Source of the DNA: CAWAPS01 sp963783945
GTDB taxonomy: Bacteria > Actinomycetota > Acidimicrobiia > Acidimicrobiales > Palsa-688
DNA: 64,000 bases
Direction: 5' to 3'
NCBI GenBank assembly: GCA_963783945.1
Contig: CAWAPS010000024.1
Location: forward strand, 496,001-560,000
Part shown: in pieces, positions 34,231-43,490 of the stretch
Layout of the letters: each line of letters opens with the position of its first letter
How positions within the stretch are numbered: the first letter of the stretch is position 1
Notes under the pieces: generated by a model
Told to the model about the DNA's origin: nothing
Databases searched by the model: none
The model's input: only the letters and a program-made list of their open reading frames with translations
Position numbers and translations under genes: made by a program

Positions 34231-35427
34231 TCAGGTTCCGACTAACTCGGGCGGGCTATGGGATGGCGCTTCGATGCCGTAGAGCGTCGCGGCGTTGCTC
34301 CAAAGGATCTTGGATCGTGCCTCCTCGGTCACGGAGCCAAACGCTGCCGATATCGTCTCGCGGATATTTCCGTAGAGGCAGACATTGTGGGGAAAGTCGG
34401 TCTCGAAGAGCAGATTGTCGACCGGAATATCGTCGAGGAGGCGACGCGGTGCGACCTGCTCGAACCATACCGTCACATAGACCTGGCGCCTGAACAGGTC
34501 AGATGGTAGAACATCGTCGTCGGCGCGCACGCGTCCCTTGCGGGTTATCCCGAGCCAGGTGTAGTCAGCAGTCTCGAGCACAAAAGGAAGCCATCCACAC
34601 CCGCTCTCGACTGAAACGAACTTGAGCTCGGGGAAGCGGGAAAGCACGCCACTCGTGATCAGGTCGCCACATTGGACGCCGTTCTTCATGAAGAGGTCGA
34701 TAGCGGCGTAGGTGCCCGAACCCACGAGGCCATGATGCTCGAACCGTGTCGCCATGCCCGCCGAGAACTTGTCAAGGCTGTCCTCGCCACCGCCGATGTG
34801 GAAGTGAATGGGCATCTTGAGGTCCTGGGCCACGGACCAGAGAGGATCCCAGTGCGGGTCGCCCAGCGTGGGTAACCCGAAGCGCAGCGGTTCGCCCGTG
34901 AAGAGAATGGCTCGCATACCGAGCTCGTCGCGGCCTCGCCGGATCTCTCTAACGGTTTCCTCGATGTCCCAAAATGGAATGGCCATTACGCCGATCAGAC
35001 GGTTCGGATCTGCCGAAGTCCAGTCGTGTAGGAAATCGTTGTAGGCCCGCACGCAGGCGAACTGCAAATCCGGTTCGCGGAGCGTCCGGAACTTCTGAGA
35101 GCCGAAACCGCCGACGTTCGGATAGAGAACCTGCGCCCAGATACCGGCGCTGTCCATATAGCGAAGGCGCGCTTCGGGTATATAGGCTGCGGGGTGACAA
35201 TCCTCGTAGGTGTTCGGTGGAATGTGCTGACCTAGGGGGTTCGGACCAGCCGCGGTCTGCCCTACGGTGGCGATCTGAGTTCCGTCAAGTATCCAAACAT
35301 CGGTCCCATTCGCGGTGCGCTCGACATGCGGCACCTGGTCGGCGTACTTCGCCGGGACCCTGGCTGTCCACACGTCCGCTGGTTCGGTGAGGTGACTGTC
35401 CGCGTCAATGATCCACCGGCCGTCCAT
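34231..35427 (-). CDS. Amidohydrolase-2 (ACMSD-like) family protein
   Basis: A 398-residue TIM-barrel hydrolase or decarboxylase, ATG 35427 with a GAGGGGA ribosome site. Metal-site text: IIDADSHLTEP (the usual HxH is DxH), MPIHFHIGGGED (His), FVSVESGCGWLPF and LLFETDFPHNVCLY (Asp). Such enzymes decarboxylate or hydrolyse ring-derived acids. A related protein lies at 54413-55528. It diverges from the MarR gene. Confidence 0.85.
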   Translation of the reverse strand: MDGRWIIDADSHLTEPADVWTARVPAKYADQVPHVERTANGTDVWILDGTQIATVGQTAAGPNPLGQHIPPNTYEDCHPAAYIPEARLRYMDSAGIWAQVLYPNVGGFGSQKFRTLREPDLQFACVRAYNDFLHDWTSADPNRLIGVMAIPFWDIEETVREIRRGRDELGMRAILFTGEPLRFGLPTLGDPHWDPLWSVAQDLKMPIHFHIGGGEDSLDKFSAGMATRFEHHGLVGSGTYAAIDLFMKNGVQCGDLITSGVLSRFPELKFVSVESGCGWLPFVLETADYTWLGITRKGRVRADDDVLPSDLFRRQVYVTVWFEQVAPRRLLDDIPVDNLLFETDFPHNVCLYGNIRETISAAFGSVTEEARSKILWSNAATLYGIEAPSHSPPELVGT

Positions 35428-35783
35428 GGCTTCCCCTCTTCCCTCGTTGATCCCGAGAGGCCCGAGCTTAGGGCTTCGGGAGTCGGGATGCACTTGCGGG
35501 TGGGCTGATCTGGGAAAAGGCGGAGCCAGGTTATGCAATAACTGGCACAGCCGCCCACCGTAACCCGGGACACGCGCTATTGGGCGTACTAGCGTCGTCG
35601 TGGGTTGCCCCGATGGCAGGGTGGGATGGCGACGGCCGGGAACACCGCCCTAGGCATCTGTCATGCGATGCACCTACCTGTCTAAGTCCGTCGGGTCGGG
35701 CGATCGTCGAGACGGTGGGTGATCGGCGCGAGTCGCGTCAACGGTGCATAGCTTGCTTGGCGAAGCAAGCTATCCTGACAGGC
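35428..35783. other. Divergent intergenic region with MarR operator
   Basis: Holds the promoters of the amidohydrolase (minus) and the MarR gene (plus). Only the 26-bp palindrome at 35748-35773 is structured. No gene is evident in the rest. Confidence 0.5.
35748..35773. promoter_or_regulatory. 26-bp palindrome just before the MarR start
   Basis: Perfect 11-bp arms ATAGCTTGCTT and AAGCAAGCTAT surround GGCG. It ends 10 bases before ATG 35784. AT-containing arms with this length fit a MarR-type operator and suggest autoregulation. Confidence 0.55.
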
Positions 35784-36266
35784 ATGACTATCGTCGAGCC
35801 ACTCTCTCCGACCGAGGAAGCGCTCTGGCGCGCATTGATGCGAATTGTCAAGATCATCCCCCGACATCTGGACAGCGACCTGATCAGAGGCGCCGGACTG
35901 ACGGCCAGCGAGTACACGACGATCATGCACCTTTCTGAAGCTCCCAATCGCGAGTTGCGGATGGCCGACCTGGCCAACGCCACCGACCTGTCGGCGAGCC
36001 GGATGACCCGCCTGGTGGACGATCTCCAATCGCGCCGGCTGGTTACGAAGACCGCCAGCTCGTCCGACGCACGGGGCAACGTAGCGAGGCTCACTCCTCG
36101 GGGCATGGCCAAATTGAAGTCCGCATGGCCGGTTCACCTCGCTAGCGTTCGGCGTCGCTTTCTCGACTGCATCGATGCAGAGGACATTCAGGGAGTCGCG
36201 AAAGTCTTGGCCGAGGTGGCCATCCACCTCGACGACACGCCTGCCGAACCACAAGTGCGGAGCTAG
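35784..36266 (+). CDS. MarR-family transcription regulator
   Basis: A 160-residue winged-helix protein: LTASEYTTIMHLSEAPNREL, LANATDLSASRMTRLVDDLQ (recognition helix), then the wing SSSDARGNVARLTPRG. ATG 35784 fits the family; the frame is open upstream through the operator and is not used. It probably represses itself via the 35748 palindrome, and possibly the divergent amidohydrolase. Confidence 0.9.
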   Translation: MTIVEPLSPTEEALWRALMRIVKIIPRHLDSDLIRGAGLTASEYTTIMHLSEAPNRELRMADLANATDLSASRMTRLVDDLQSRRLVTKTASSSDARGNVARLTPRGMAKLKSAWPVHLASVRRRFLDCIDAEDIQGVAKVLAEVAIHLDDTPAEPQVRS

Positions 36267-36426
36267 AGCCCCCCGGTTCCCAGCGGGGACAGCCCGGACA
36301 GCGAGGCGGGGGAGCACGCTGGCTCCCGCCTTGACGATGGTGGCATCGGCGTACATATACTTGCGTGGGGAAGCACTCACGCCCCCATCGGGGAATTGGC
36401 ACACAGTCTCTCGCAAAGGAAGGGTC

Positions 36427-36537
36427 ATGACCACACGCTTCGCCATGGTGGCCGGCCCCGGGCGCGGTACGCCACGAAGACCCAAGGCGCCAGGGGCCAA
36501 GGTAGGCGAAGCTCCGGAGGCGGTGGCGCCGACATGA
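36427..36537 (+). CDS. Short 36-codon frame overlapping the aldo/keto reductase start
   Basis: Begins ATG 36427 after GGAAGGG and ends in TGA that overlaps the reductase start (ATGA, 36534-36537). The Pro/Lys-rich product has no family match. It could be a leader peptide for translational coupling, or chance. Confidence 0.25.
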   Translation: MTTRFAMVAGPGRGTPRRPKAPGAKVGEAPEAVAPT

Positions 36538-37436
36538 CGGACGCCGTATCAGACGTCCTAGCGGCGGGGTCATTCGGGCTCGGTCGGTCCCAGGTGACGC
36601 GGATCGGGTATGGCGCCATGCAACTGGCCGGCGACAACGTCTTCGGGCCGCCCCGAGACCCCGACGAAGCCCGACGCGTTCTACGGGCGGCGATCGACAG
36701 CGGGATCAACCATATCGACACCGCGCAGTACTACGGGCCGGCCATCGTGAACCAGCTGATCCGCGAAGCGCTGTATCCCTACCCGAGCGACCTGGCGATC
36801 GTCAGCAAGGTCGCGGCACGTCGCGATGACGCTGGTGCCGTCCTGGCCTACGACGAGCCAGATCAGCTGCGCCTCGGGATCGAGGAAAACCTGTTGACAC
36901 TCGGTGTGGACCGGTTGGCCGCGGTCAACCTACGACTCATGGACGGATCCGGCCCTGGCGACCGCTTCGACGCGCAGATGGCCGCGCTTGTCGCGGCCCG
37001 TGACGAAGGGCTGATGGACGGGATTGGTCTGAGCAACATATCGAGAGAACACCTGCTCAGAGCGGTCGACCAGGCCCAGATCGTCTGCGTGCAGAATCTC
37101 TTCAACCTCGCCGATCAACGATCGCTCGGTCTCCTGGACGAATGCACATCACGAGGTATCGCATTCGTGCCGTTCTGCCCGTTGGGCTTTCCAGGCCGAG
37201 TTCAGCGCGCCATCCTCACGAGTCCCGTTCTCATCGACCAGGGTGCGCGCCTAGGTGCGACCCCAGCGCAACTGGCGCTCGCCTGGCTACTCGACCTCGC
37301 ACCCAATGTCCTACTCATTCCCGGCACCCGGACCCGCCAGCATCTGGCCGAGAACATCCGATCGGCCCGCGTTCGAATCGACGACGCGGCCCGCGCCGAA
37401 CTGGCGCGGCACTTTCCCATCGTTGCAGCTCAGTAA
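36534..37436 (+). CDS. Aldo/keto reductase family protein
   Basis: A 300-residue TIM-barrel oxidoreductase: RIGYGAMQLAG, INHIDTAQYYGP with the catalytic Asp and Tyr, IVSKVAARRDDAGA with the Lys, and PGTRTRQHLAENI that binds the NADPH phosphate. It reduces aldehydes or ketones with NADPH. The catalytic His of HxD-type, usually after NLRLMDG, is replaced by an Arg-Leu-Met run, as in a minor group. Start ATG 36534; the upstream frame is open to 36396. Confidence 0.85.
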   Translation: MTDAVSDVLAAGSFGLGRSQVTRIGYGAMQLAGDNVFGPPRDPDEARRVLRAAIDSGINHIDTAQYYGPAIVNQLIREALYPYPSDLAIVSKVAARRDDAGAVLAYDEPDQLRLGIEENLLTLGVDRLAAVNLRLMDGSGPGDRFDAQMAALVAARDEGLMDGIGLSNISREHLLRAVDQAQIVCVQNLFNLADQRSLGLLDECTSRGIAFVPFCPLGFPGRVQRAILTSPVLIDQGARLGATPAQLALAWLLDLAPNVLLIPGTRTRQHLAENIRSARVRIDDAARAELARHFPIVAAQ

Positions 37437-38016
37437 ATGCCCCTATGAGACAAGGTGTCCGAATTGTCTGACCGCCAACACCATCAGGTACGGATCGCCA
37501 TCTGATCCTCAGACCGCTCGGAGGGGCAGAGTTCGATACGTTCAAGGCCCGTCAAAACCACTCCGAGCTGGATCCCGGTCAGTAAATCGGTCGTGGGGGA
37601 AGTAACCCCGAAATTCACTGATTTGCTTGAGTTCCGATTTGCTTGTGTTCGGAATCCGCGTCACTCTGAAGACGAATCTGATGGGCCGGTCGCGTCGACC
37701 ACCAGAAGAGGAGGGGGCACAAATAACGAGAGGCATGATGGCAGCGGGTGGAGTCGCGTTCGTGCCCGCCTACGCCAGTTGACCCTGGTGCTCAACGCCG
37801 CCTGGATAGCCAGTTTCAGGGACGCCATCACCAATGGTGACTACGACGTCGACCTGGATGAGCCGGCGTCAATCGACTTCGTCACTGATGAGCGGGTGAC
37901 TTCGATCGCCCGGGCAGCAAAGATCCGGCGTCAGAGCAAGCGAGCAACCCCCATCGACACCTGATACGGCAAGAAGTACCCCATTCTCGCACCACTCCCT
38001 CGGCTCGGCCGCCGAC
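37437..38016. other. Gene-poor stretch with unassigned fragments
   Basis: A frame at 37593-37964 contains LTLVLNAAWIASFRDAITNG and DEPASIDFVTDERVTSIAR, which looks protein-like yet matches nothing I recognise. Ahead of it a frame reads CPYETRCPNCLTANTIRYG, which resembles a zinc-ribbon start. Both may be decay products. No promoter, hairpin or repeat stands out. Confidence 0.35.
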
Positions 38017-38445
38017 GTGCTCGGTCATCGACCTGCGGGTGCCGACTACACGACGCAGCACGTGCTCGACGCTCTGAACGGCGACCGGCGCCTCGAGGAG
38101 GCGATCCACGACCTTTCGATGGCGCCCGCTATGGTGCACGGCTTATGGGATCGGGGCCAGGTCCGAGCGGGCGCCCGAGGTGACCTGCTTGTAATCGATC
38201 CTGTGGCTCTGGCCGTAGGAGAGCCGCGGTTCGTGGCTGACCTGCCCACGGGCGCCAGTCGGCTCGTTATCGACGCGGGAGGATACCGCTACACCATCGT
38301 GAACGGGCAGGTGCTTCTCGACAACGGCGCGTGGACAGGGACTCTGCCTGGCATGATCCTTGATTTCACCGACCTCATCAAAAGCATGGGATCCTCAACG
38401 CGACCAAGGCAACGTCGTCATAACCGACGATGTAGCGCTTCCTGA
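38017..38445 (+). pseudogene. C-terminal remnant of an N-acyl-D-amino-acid deacylase-like amidohydrolase
   Basis: About 142 codons. The text RLEEAIHDLSMAPAMVHGLWDRGQVRAGARGDLLVIDP and then GGYRYTIVNGQVLLDNGAWTG (given as spans of about 38 and 21 residues at 45-110) is the end of an amidohydrolase-3 type enzyme: last barrel helix plus the small beta sandwich. The metal-binding N-terminal two-thirds is absent. It is a fragment. Confidence 0.55.
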
Positions 38446-38520
38446 TACAGACCGTTGTCGCGGAGTTGACAGCACCGTGCCATTTGCGCCCTCTAGCCCA
38501 GGTGGGGAGGCGGTCATTAC

Positions 38521-38850
38521 ATGCGATCCGACATCATTCCTGGCGGGCTGTTCCCCGATTACGCGCTCCCCGACCACGTCGGCACCGGGCGCACGCTGAG
38601 CGAGCTGCCAGGCCCCGATCCACTGATCCTCACGCTGGTGCGCGGCAACTACTGCCCCAAGGAGCACCAGCAGCATCTGGAGCTTGCGGCGTTCCAGCCG
38701 AAAGTGGCGGTGGCCTACACGCAAATAGTCACCATCTCCACCGACGACAGCCACACCCTGCAGGAGTTCCGGCCTCGGTCGGCGCCCGGTGGACCTTCCT
38801 CTCTGATCCGGGGCGAACGATCCAGAAGGATCTATCAGTGAAGTGCCGGA
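38521..38850 (+). pseudogene. Truncated peroxiredoxin-like (redoxin) gene
   Basis: Starts well at ATG 38521 (GGLFPDYALPDHVGTGRTL; RGNYCPKEHQQHLELAAF; YTQIVTISTDDSHTLQEF), then needs a frameshift near 38770 to continue as ASVGARWTFLSDPGRTIQKDL and stops matching. The first conserved Cys is in NYCPKEH. The C-terminal third is missing. The gene is followed at once by the acyl-CoA-dehydrogenase-like gene in opposite orientation. Confidence 0.65.
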
Positions 38851-38949
38851 TATATAATGGCATAGCACAGGCGACCCGCCGTGTTCAGCCTGAACGGCCC
38901 GGAGCTCAGGATGGGTGACGACTCTCAGGGGGCGCCGCCGCGGGCGGGC

Positions 38950-40092
38950 TCAGGGCGCGCACAACTGGCGTCCGTAAAGCTCGAGATTTACGAAGGGGGT
39001 GATGCCGGGCTGATGCTCGAAGACATGGACGTCGCGAACCAGGCGCTGTATCGGCCTGGTCAGGTGTATGTCAGCGGACGGACACAGTGCGTACAATCCC
39101 TCGATGGCCTCACGAGCGAGCTGGAGACAACGGGCAGAGCCAGCGCCGAGTATGGCCGCGTCCGAAGGATCCAACGTGCGGGTACTGGGATCCACAGCTG
39201 ACAACGCCCACTGTTGATAGGCCTCAATCATCTTGATGTTTACCGCCGTTGTGCCGACCGCGGCGTGAACGACTGGGGCGTCGATCATCCTGTCGTAGCC
39301 CAGGGAGGAAATCCCGTGTGCCTTCGCCACGACCAGGAACGCCTCCAACGCGTAACGTGTCATGCCTAGGGCAAGGGTCACGCTGTGGGCAGCGGACAAA
39401 TCCATGCGGATCACCGAGCGAGGATGCTTGGCGAACGGGGTCACTCGACGTTCTGGAATAAACAGCTCACCGCATGTGACGGTGTTGCTCCCGGTTCCCA
39501 GGGCGCCCATGACGTCCCAGTCATCGCAAATCGTGAGATCTGACATCGGAACCCCGGCGAAGGCAGCCCAGCTGGCACCGTCTGGTTGTTCAACCGTCAC
39601 CCGAAGCAAGTCCCAGGCGGCATGGTGACACCCGCTGTTGAAGGGCCAACGACCGCTGCCGCGGACGCGAAAACCGCCATCAACCGGCTCGAGCACCGCG
39701 CCTGACTTCCCGAACACGCCGGCGATCCTCGGATGCGGGTCCGCGTATATCTCGGCCAGGGCTTCCTCGGACAACAACTCTGCCAGGTCGCCGACGGAGG
39801 TATAGATCATCATTACCCACGTCGTGGCTGGGCAGCCGCTCGCAATCAGGGTCATCACTCTCGCGACCGTCGCGGGGTCCGTCCCGTAGCCGCCGTGGCG
39901 GACCGGCCGGGTCATCTGGAACAGCCCCGCTTCTTCCAAGGCGCGAATCGAATCGTCCGGCAGGCGGCGTAACTCTTCCGCTCGCAGGGCGTTCTTCCGC
40001 AAGAGCGGGACGAGCGACTGGGCGCGGCTGATCAGCTCACTGGCGTTGGGTGGCGCCAAATCTCGATCAATAACCTCTCTGACGTCAGACAT
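38950..40092 (-). CDS. Acyl-CoA dehydrogenase/HsaA-like flavin monooxygenase
   Basis: A 380-residue flavoprotein: LFQMTRPVRHGGYG, FGKSGAVLEPVDGGFRVRGSGRWPFNSGCHHAAW spread over residues 120-155, and EAYQQWALSAVDPSTRTLDP, matching the HpaB/HsaA type-2 acyl-CoA dehydrogenase fold in which reduced flavin hydroxylates a substrate. The catalytic Glu of true dehydrogenases is not at the usual C-terminal place, which favours oxygenase activity. GGGAG precedes ATG 40092. Confidence 0.85.
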   Translation of the reverse strand: MSDVREVIDRDLAPPNASELISRAQSLVPLLRKNALRAEELRRLPDDSIRALEEAGLFQMTRPVRHGGYGTDPATVARVMTLIASGCPATTWVMMIYTSVGDLAELLSEEALAEIYADPHPRIAGVFGKSGAVLEPVDGGFRVRGSGRWPFNSGCHHAAWDLLRVTVEQPDGASWAAFAGVPMSDLTICDDWDVMGALGTGSNTVTCGELFIPERRVTPFAKHPRSVIRMDLSAAHSVTLALGMTRYALEAFLVVAKAHGISSLGYDRMIDAPVVHAAVGTTAVNIKMIEAYQQWALSAVDPSTRTLDPSDAAILGAGSARCLQLAREAIEGLYALCPSADIHLTRPIQRLVRDVHVFEHQPGITPFVNLELYGRQLCAP

Positions 40093-40552
40093 AGCGGCTC
40101 CCGTTTCTCTCGCACCATGGGGCATCGTAAATCGCGCCCGTCGAACCTACCCCGTGATGGCCCCGAGGCCGTCGGGCGGGGGCCGAGCGAAAAACGGGTT
40201 CACCAGGGACGAACCCGCTCATTACGGCCACGATGAGACAAAGTAGCCGATCGGCTATACCCAGGCAAGCCGTCCAGCTAGCCCGCGGCCAGAAGGGCTG
40301 CTGATAGGCGCGTCATGGCCTGGCCGGTCCGGCCGGCGTCGAGCGAATCGGTGGCCTAAGGGCCCGCCACGAAACAACTTGACGCAATTCTCTTGTAAAC
40401 ATGCATGTCGTGGCACAGGACTTGTTCCAAGTTGTTTCGTGGCGGGCCCTAATGTCCAAGATCCTCAGGCGTAGACTTGTCAACATCCGGTCTGGGCCGG
40501 ATCTAGCACCACTCGGCCGAGTTTGGCGCCGCGATAAAGGGAGGACAATCTC
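40093..40552. other. Divergent intergenic region holding a MITE-like insertion
   Basis: These 460 bases separate the flavin enzyme and the bicupin gene. The 90-bp inverted-repeat element at 40360-40449 lies in the middle, with the remainder free of family-like frames. Insertion may alter promoters of either gene. Confidence 0.5.
40360..40449. mobile_element. 90-bp MITE-like element, copy 1
   Basis: Perfect 22-bp terminal inverted repeats, GGGCCCGCCACGAAACAACT with TG as bases 21-22, enclose 46 bases that include CATGCATG. The element is flanked by TAA on both sides (40357-40359 and 40450-40452), a 3-bp target duplication. It is identical in all 90 bases to the copy at 51458-51547. It encodes nothing and would be moved by a transposase elsewhere. 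Confidence 0.85.
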
Positions 40553-41479
40553 ATGGTGATGATGCCCGACGCACCCACCGCCCGCCTGCTGTCGAGCGGC
40601 GTGATCCTGGACCGTCTCCTGCCAGGAGGCAAGGACGGCCCCGACGGGATTGTGTTGAACAGTGACCAGCCCGGCGGAGGAGTGTTCAGCGAGATGTTCT
40701 ATGTCGGGAAGTTTGACGATCCATGGCGGCTCGCGATACCTGATATTCGCATGGCTGCCAACCAGCTATGGCCGATGCATTGGCACGATTGTTGGATCGC
40801 GGTGGTCCTCCTCGATGGGTCCTGCATGGTGGGCGACTGGTGGATGCAGCGCGGAGACGTGTTGATCACCCCGGCCAAGGTCGAATACGGACCGTTGCTC
40901 AACGGGCCGAGCGGCTGCCAGATGCTCGAGGTGTTCGCCCAAGACATCTCCTCCGCAGGCGGTTACGCCCCCGAGTACCACGACCATCCAACGCTCAGCT
41001 ATCTGCAGCGAATGAAAGGTGGAGAAGCCCAATTCCTGCCTCGACCCAAGGTTTCGGAACGCAACGAAGGTAGCCAGACCACTCCCCTCGAGGCGGTGCC
41101 GGGAGTTGTCACGGGAAAACTCAGAGGTGGCCAGCGCTTCGACCTCGGCGACGCCAACGATCCCGAACGAGGCCTCATGCTCGACAACATCCTGCCCGCC
41201 GGCGTGATCATACCGAGTCACCAACATCGCGACTGGCGCGGCGTGCTCATCTGGGAGGGATCGATGCGCGTCGGTGACGACGAACTGACCAAGGATGACC
41301 TCCTCATCATTGAGCCCAACGTCAAGGTCCCCGAGTTCGAGACCGGTCCCGACGGTGTCCACCTTTTGGAGTTTGCCAAGACGACCGCTGCGGTCCCGGT
41401 CGTTTTCGATGAGGTTGACCGTCAGGATCCCACCTACTACGGCGGTCTGGCGGGGATCAGCGACCCGGTCTTCGAGTAA
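40553..41479 (+). CDS. Bicupin-like protein
   Basis: A 308-residue protein with two cupin-like halves. Half one: WPMHWHDCWIAVVLLDGSCM and GDVLITPAKVEYGPLLNG; half two: PSHQHRDWRGVLIWEGSMRV and DDLLIIEPNVKVPEFETG. His residues of the first motif are present in both halves (HWHDC, HQHRD), while the second-motif His is absent. It could be a non-haem iron dioxygenase or lyase, or a binding protein. Start ATG 40553; GGGAGG lies upstream. Confidence 0.75.
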   Translation: MVMMPDAPTARLLSSGVILDRLLPGGKDGPDGIVLNSDQPGGGVFSEMFYVGKFDDPWRLAIPDIRMAANQLWPMHWHDCWIAVVLLDGSCMVGDWWMQRGDVLITPAKVEYGPLLNGPSGCQMLEVFAQDISSAGGYAPEYHDHPTLSYLQRMKGGEAQFLPRPKVSERNEGSQTTPLEAVPGVVTGKLRGGQRFDLGDANDPERGLMLDNILPAGVIIPSHQHRDWRGVLIWEGSMRVGDDELTKDDLLIIEPNVKVPEFETGPDGVHLLEFAKTTAAVPVVFDEVDRQDPTYYGGLAGISDPVFE

Positions 41480-41516
41480 GCCGGCGCGGCGGAGCAAGTC
41501 GGCCGACCACGAGGCT

Positions 41517-42707
41517 TTAGCGGAACTCTCGCTCGCTCGCGTATTTGTCGGCTGCCTGTTGAGAGGCCTCCAAGAACACTTGTAGATGTTGCTCGCCCCA
41601 TCCACGCATAAAGTTTTCGGCGTTCTCAATCCGGCGCCTTGACGACGACTGGAAGCGGGGGACCACCTGCTCCGCGAAAAGCTCCAGGGAGCGCTTCGTG
41701 GCTTGACGGTCGGCCCAATCGTGGCACAGCAGCAGGTGACAGCCATACCCCCCGCTCGCCTCCTGCATCCGCTCGATGTGGGCAATGGCATCTTCCGGCG
41801 TGCCGATCACACCAATGTCCCGTTCTCGTATCACGTCCAAGATGGTTGCCCCGGGACGAGGCGGGAGCCCGGCCCTGAGCTGTTCTAACGTGGCGCCGCG
41901 CAAGAGTGCGTAGCCCGCCCACTGTTCCAAGCCGTATTGGACCTCGGCTTCGGCCTGCTCCCGGGTTTGAGCTACGTGAACCGGCGTTGTAAGCCGCCAA
42001 GCGCTGCGCTGCGGCTTGGGGTGTCCAGCCAGAGCTGCCTCCTCCTCCATGATCGCCCAATTGCTGCGCAGCGTCGCTCTGGGATCGGGGTTGAAGTTGG
42101 CCATAGTAAGGATCGGCAAGCCCATCTTGCCGGCCAACCTTGGCCCAGCCGGCGACACGAGCGAGCTGAGACAGATCTCGAAGCGAGGCTTCGAGTACGG
42201 CTTCAATTGCAGTTGGGCGTCAACCAACTCAAACCAGTCCGTTTTGCGGTTGACGTGGCCCTCCTCGGTCAACAGGGCCACGATGGCCTCGAGGGCTTCC
42301 TCCATCCGGTCCCGCAAGTCTCCGTATTTGAGCCCGATCATGGCGGCATCGGACGGAAGAGCGCCCGGTCCGACGCCCATGATCACTCGTCCTTTGGTCA
42401 AGTGGTCCAAGAGAACCAACCGTTCCGCGACCATGAAGGGGTGATGATAAGGAAGGGAGACTACGCCGGTGCCTAGCTTTATGGTCTTGGTGCGTTCTGC
42501 CGCCGCGGCAATAAAGACCTCTGGGCTTCCGATTATCTCCCAGCCACTTGAGTGATGTTCTCCGATGAAGGCTTCGTCGTATCCGAGTTCATCCAGCCAT
42601 TCGATGAGCTCGAGGTCGCGCCCGATGTCGAGAGTCGTATTGCCCTCGGGCGGGTGATATGGACCCAAGAAAACCCCGAAGTGCATTGTGTCAGGTACGT
42701 CGCTCAC
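41517..42707 (-). CDS. LLM-class flavin-dependent monooxygenase
   Basis: A 396-residue bacterial-luciferase-like TIM barrel: MHFGVFLGPYHPP, IEWLDELGYDEAFIGEHH, IKLGTGVVSLPYHHPFMVAERLVLLDHL (residues about 70-97), GRVIMGVGPGALPSDA and GTPEDAIAHIERM. It uses reduced FMN from a partner reductase to oxygenate ketones, alkanes or terpenes. The GTG start at 42707 (GGGG upstream) is preferred; ATG 42686 is an alternative. No flavin reductase lies nearby. Confidence 0.9.
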   Translation of the reverse strand: MSDVPDTMHFGVFLGPYHPPEGNTTLDIGRDLELIEWLDELGYDEAFIGEHHSSGWEIIGSPEVFIAAAAERTKTIKLGTGVVSLPYHHPFMVAERLVLLDHLTKGRVIMGVGPGALPSDAAMIGLKYGDLRDRMEEALEAIVALLTEEGHVNRKTDWFELVDAQLQLKPYSKPRFEICLSSLVSPAGPRLAGKMGLPILTMANFNPDPRATLRSNWAIMEEEAALAGHPKPQRSAWRLTTPVHVAQTREQAEAEVQYGLEQWAGYALLRGATLEQLRAGLPPRPGATILDVIRERDIGVIGTPEDAIAHIERMQEASGGYGCHLLLCHDWADRQATKRSLELFAEQVVPRFQSSSRRRIENAENFMRGWGEQHLQVFLEASQQAADKYASEREFR

Positions 42708-42983
42708 TGAAACCCCTTTTAATCCCGGTAGTATCATTCTAGTCGTCGGCTCTCTGGCAGCAAAGTCCCTGTGGCGGGCTCCGGTCGGACGAACACAGTC
42801 GGAAGGCGGGAGGCTCATCGGGGAAAACGCCGAATCCCCTGCCGGAACCGTCTGGCCAACGGATCCAACCCGACGGATAGTCCTGGTCGTCAGCCCAGGC
42901 TACGATTTAAGGCTCCGCCGTCGCGGTTGCGGTGATGTCGGCCATGACAATCTCCACGGCCTCGGCCAGGGCGTGATCCGCGC

Positions 42984-43169
42984 TCAGAGCTGCTGGCGCA
43001 GCCAGGTCTCCGCCTCGTCGGCTAGGGTTGGAGGGTACGGGCGGAGGCGCTCACCCAGGTCCGGGCGCCGGTCCCGGCGGAGTCCGACGCCGATGAAGAC
43101 GTCGACGATCACCGCTACGCCTACCCAGGCCAGCAGCAAGACCACCAGAACGACCCCGACGTCAGCCAC
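42984..43169 (-). CDS. Small single-helix membrane protein
   Basis: A 61-residue protein from GTG 43169: one hydrophobic helix (VVLVVLLLAWVGVAVIVDVF) and a basic-then-acidic cytoplasmic tail with PYPPTLADEAETWL. Such short tails are common in actinobacterial small membrane proteins. Function unknown. Confidence 0.5.
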   Translation of the reverse strand: MADVGVVLVVLLLAWVGVAVIVDVFIGVGLRRDRRPDLGERLRPYPPTLADEAETWLRQQL

Positions 43170-43490
43170 CGGGGCATGATACTGCTCAGCCGTTTCGCTC
43201 CTGTCACCGTTTTGATGAACCCGAGTTCGAACGAACTGTGACGACTTTCGAACCGGTGTAGGACTCTGCCAACTTGTTGGCAGGAACGGTGGCGTAACGG
43301 CTCGTCACTGAAACCGATCTGGATGAATGCCCCCGGCCGTCCGGTCCAACGATCATCACGTCCACGCTCTAGACCTCATCGTCTTCGTGAGAGCTGACTC
43401 TCACGAAGCATGTACCTCGTAAGGCGCCGTCATACAAGTAGACTCTCATCGTTGTAGCTTGGTATCACCATCACGGGAGGTGACGGGGCG
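43170..43490. other. Intergenic stretch with a short hairpin
   Basis: No gene is visible over 321 bases. An 11-bp inverted repeat with a 4-base loop lies at 43383-43408 and the ribosome site of the TetR gene (GGAGGTGA) at 43476-43483. Confidence 0.5.
43383..43408. promoter_or_regulatory. Perfect 11-bp inverted repeat upstream of TetR
   Basis: CTTCGTGAGAG and CTCTCACGAAG surround CTGA. It lies about 80 bases before the TetR ribosome site and may be an operator for the TetR protein. A second, partial TACTCTC-like block lies at 43440. Confidence 0.4.
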
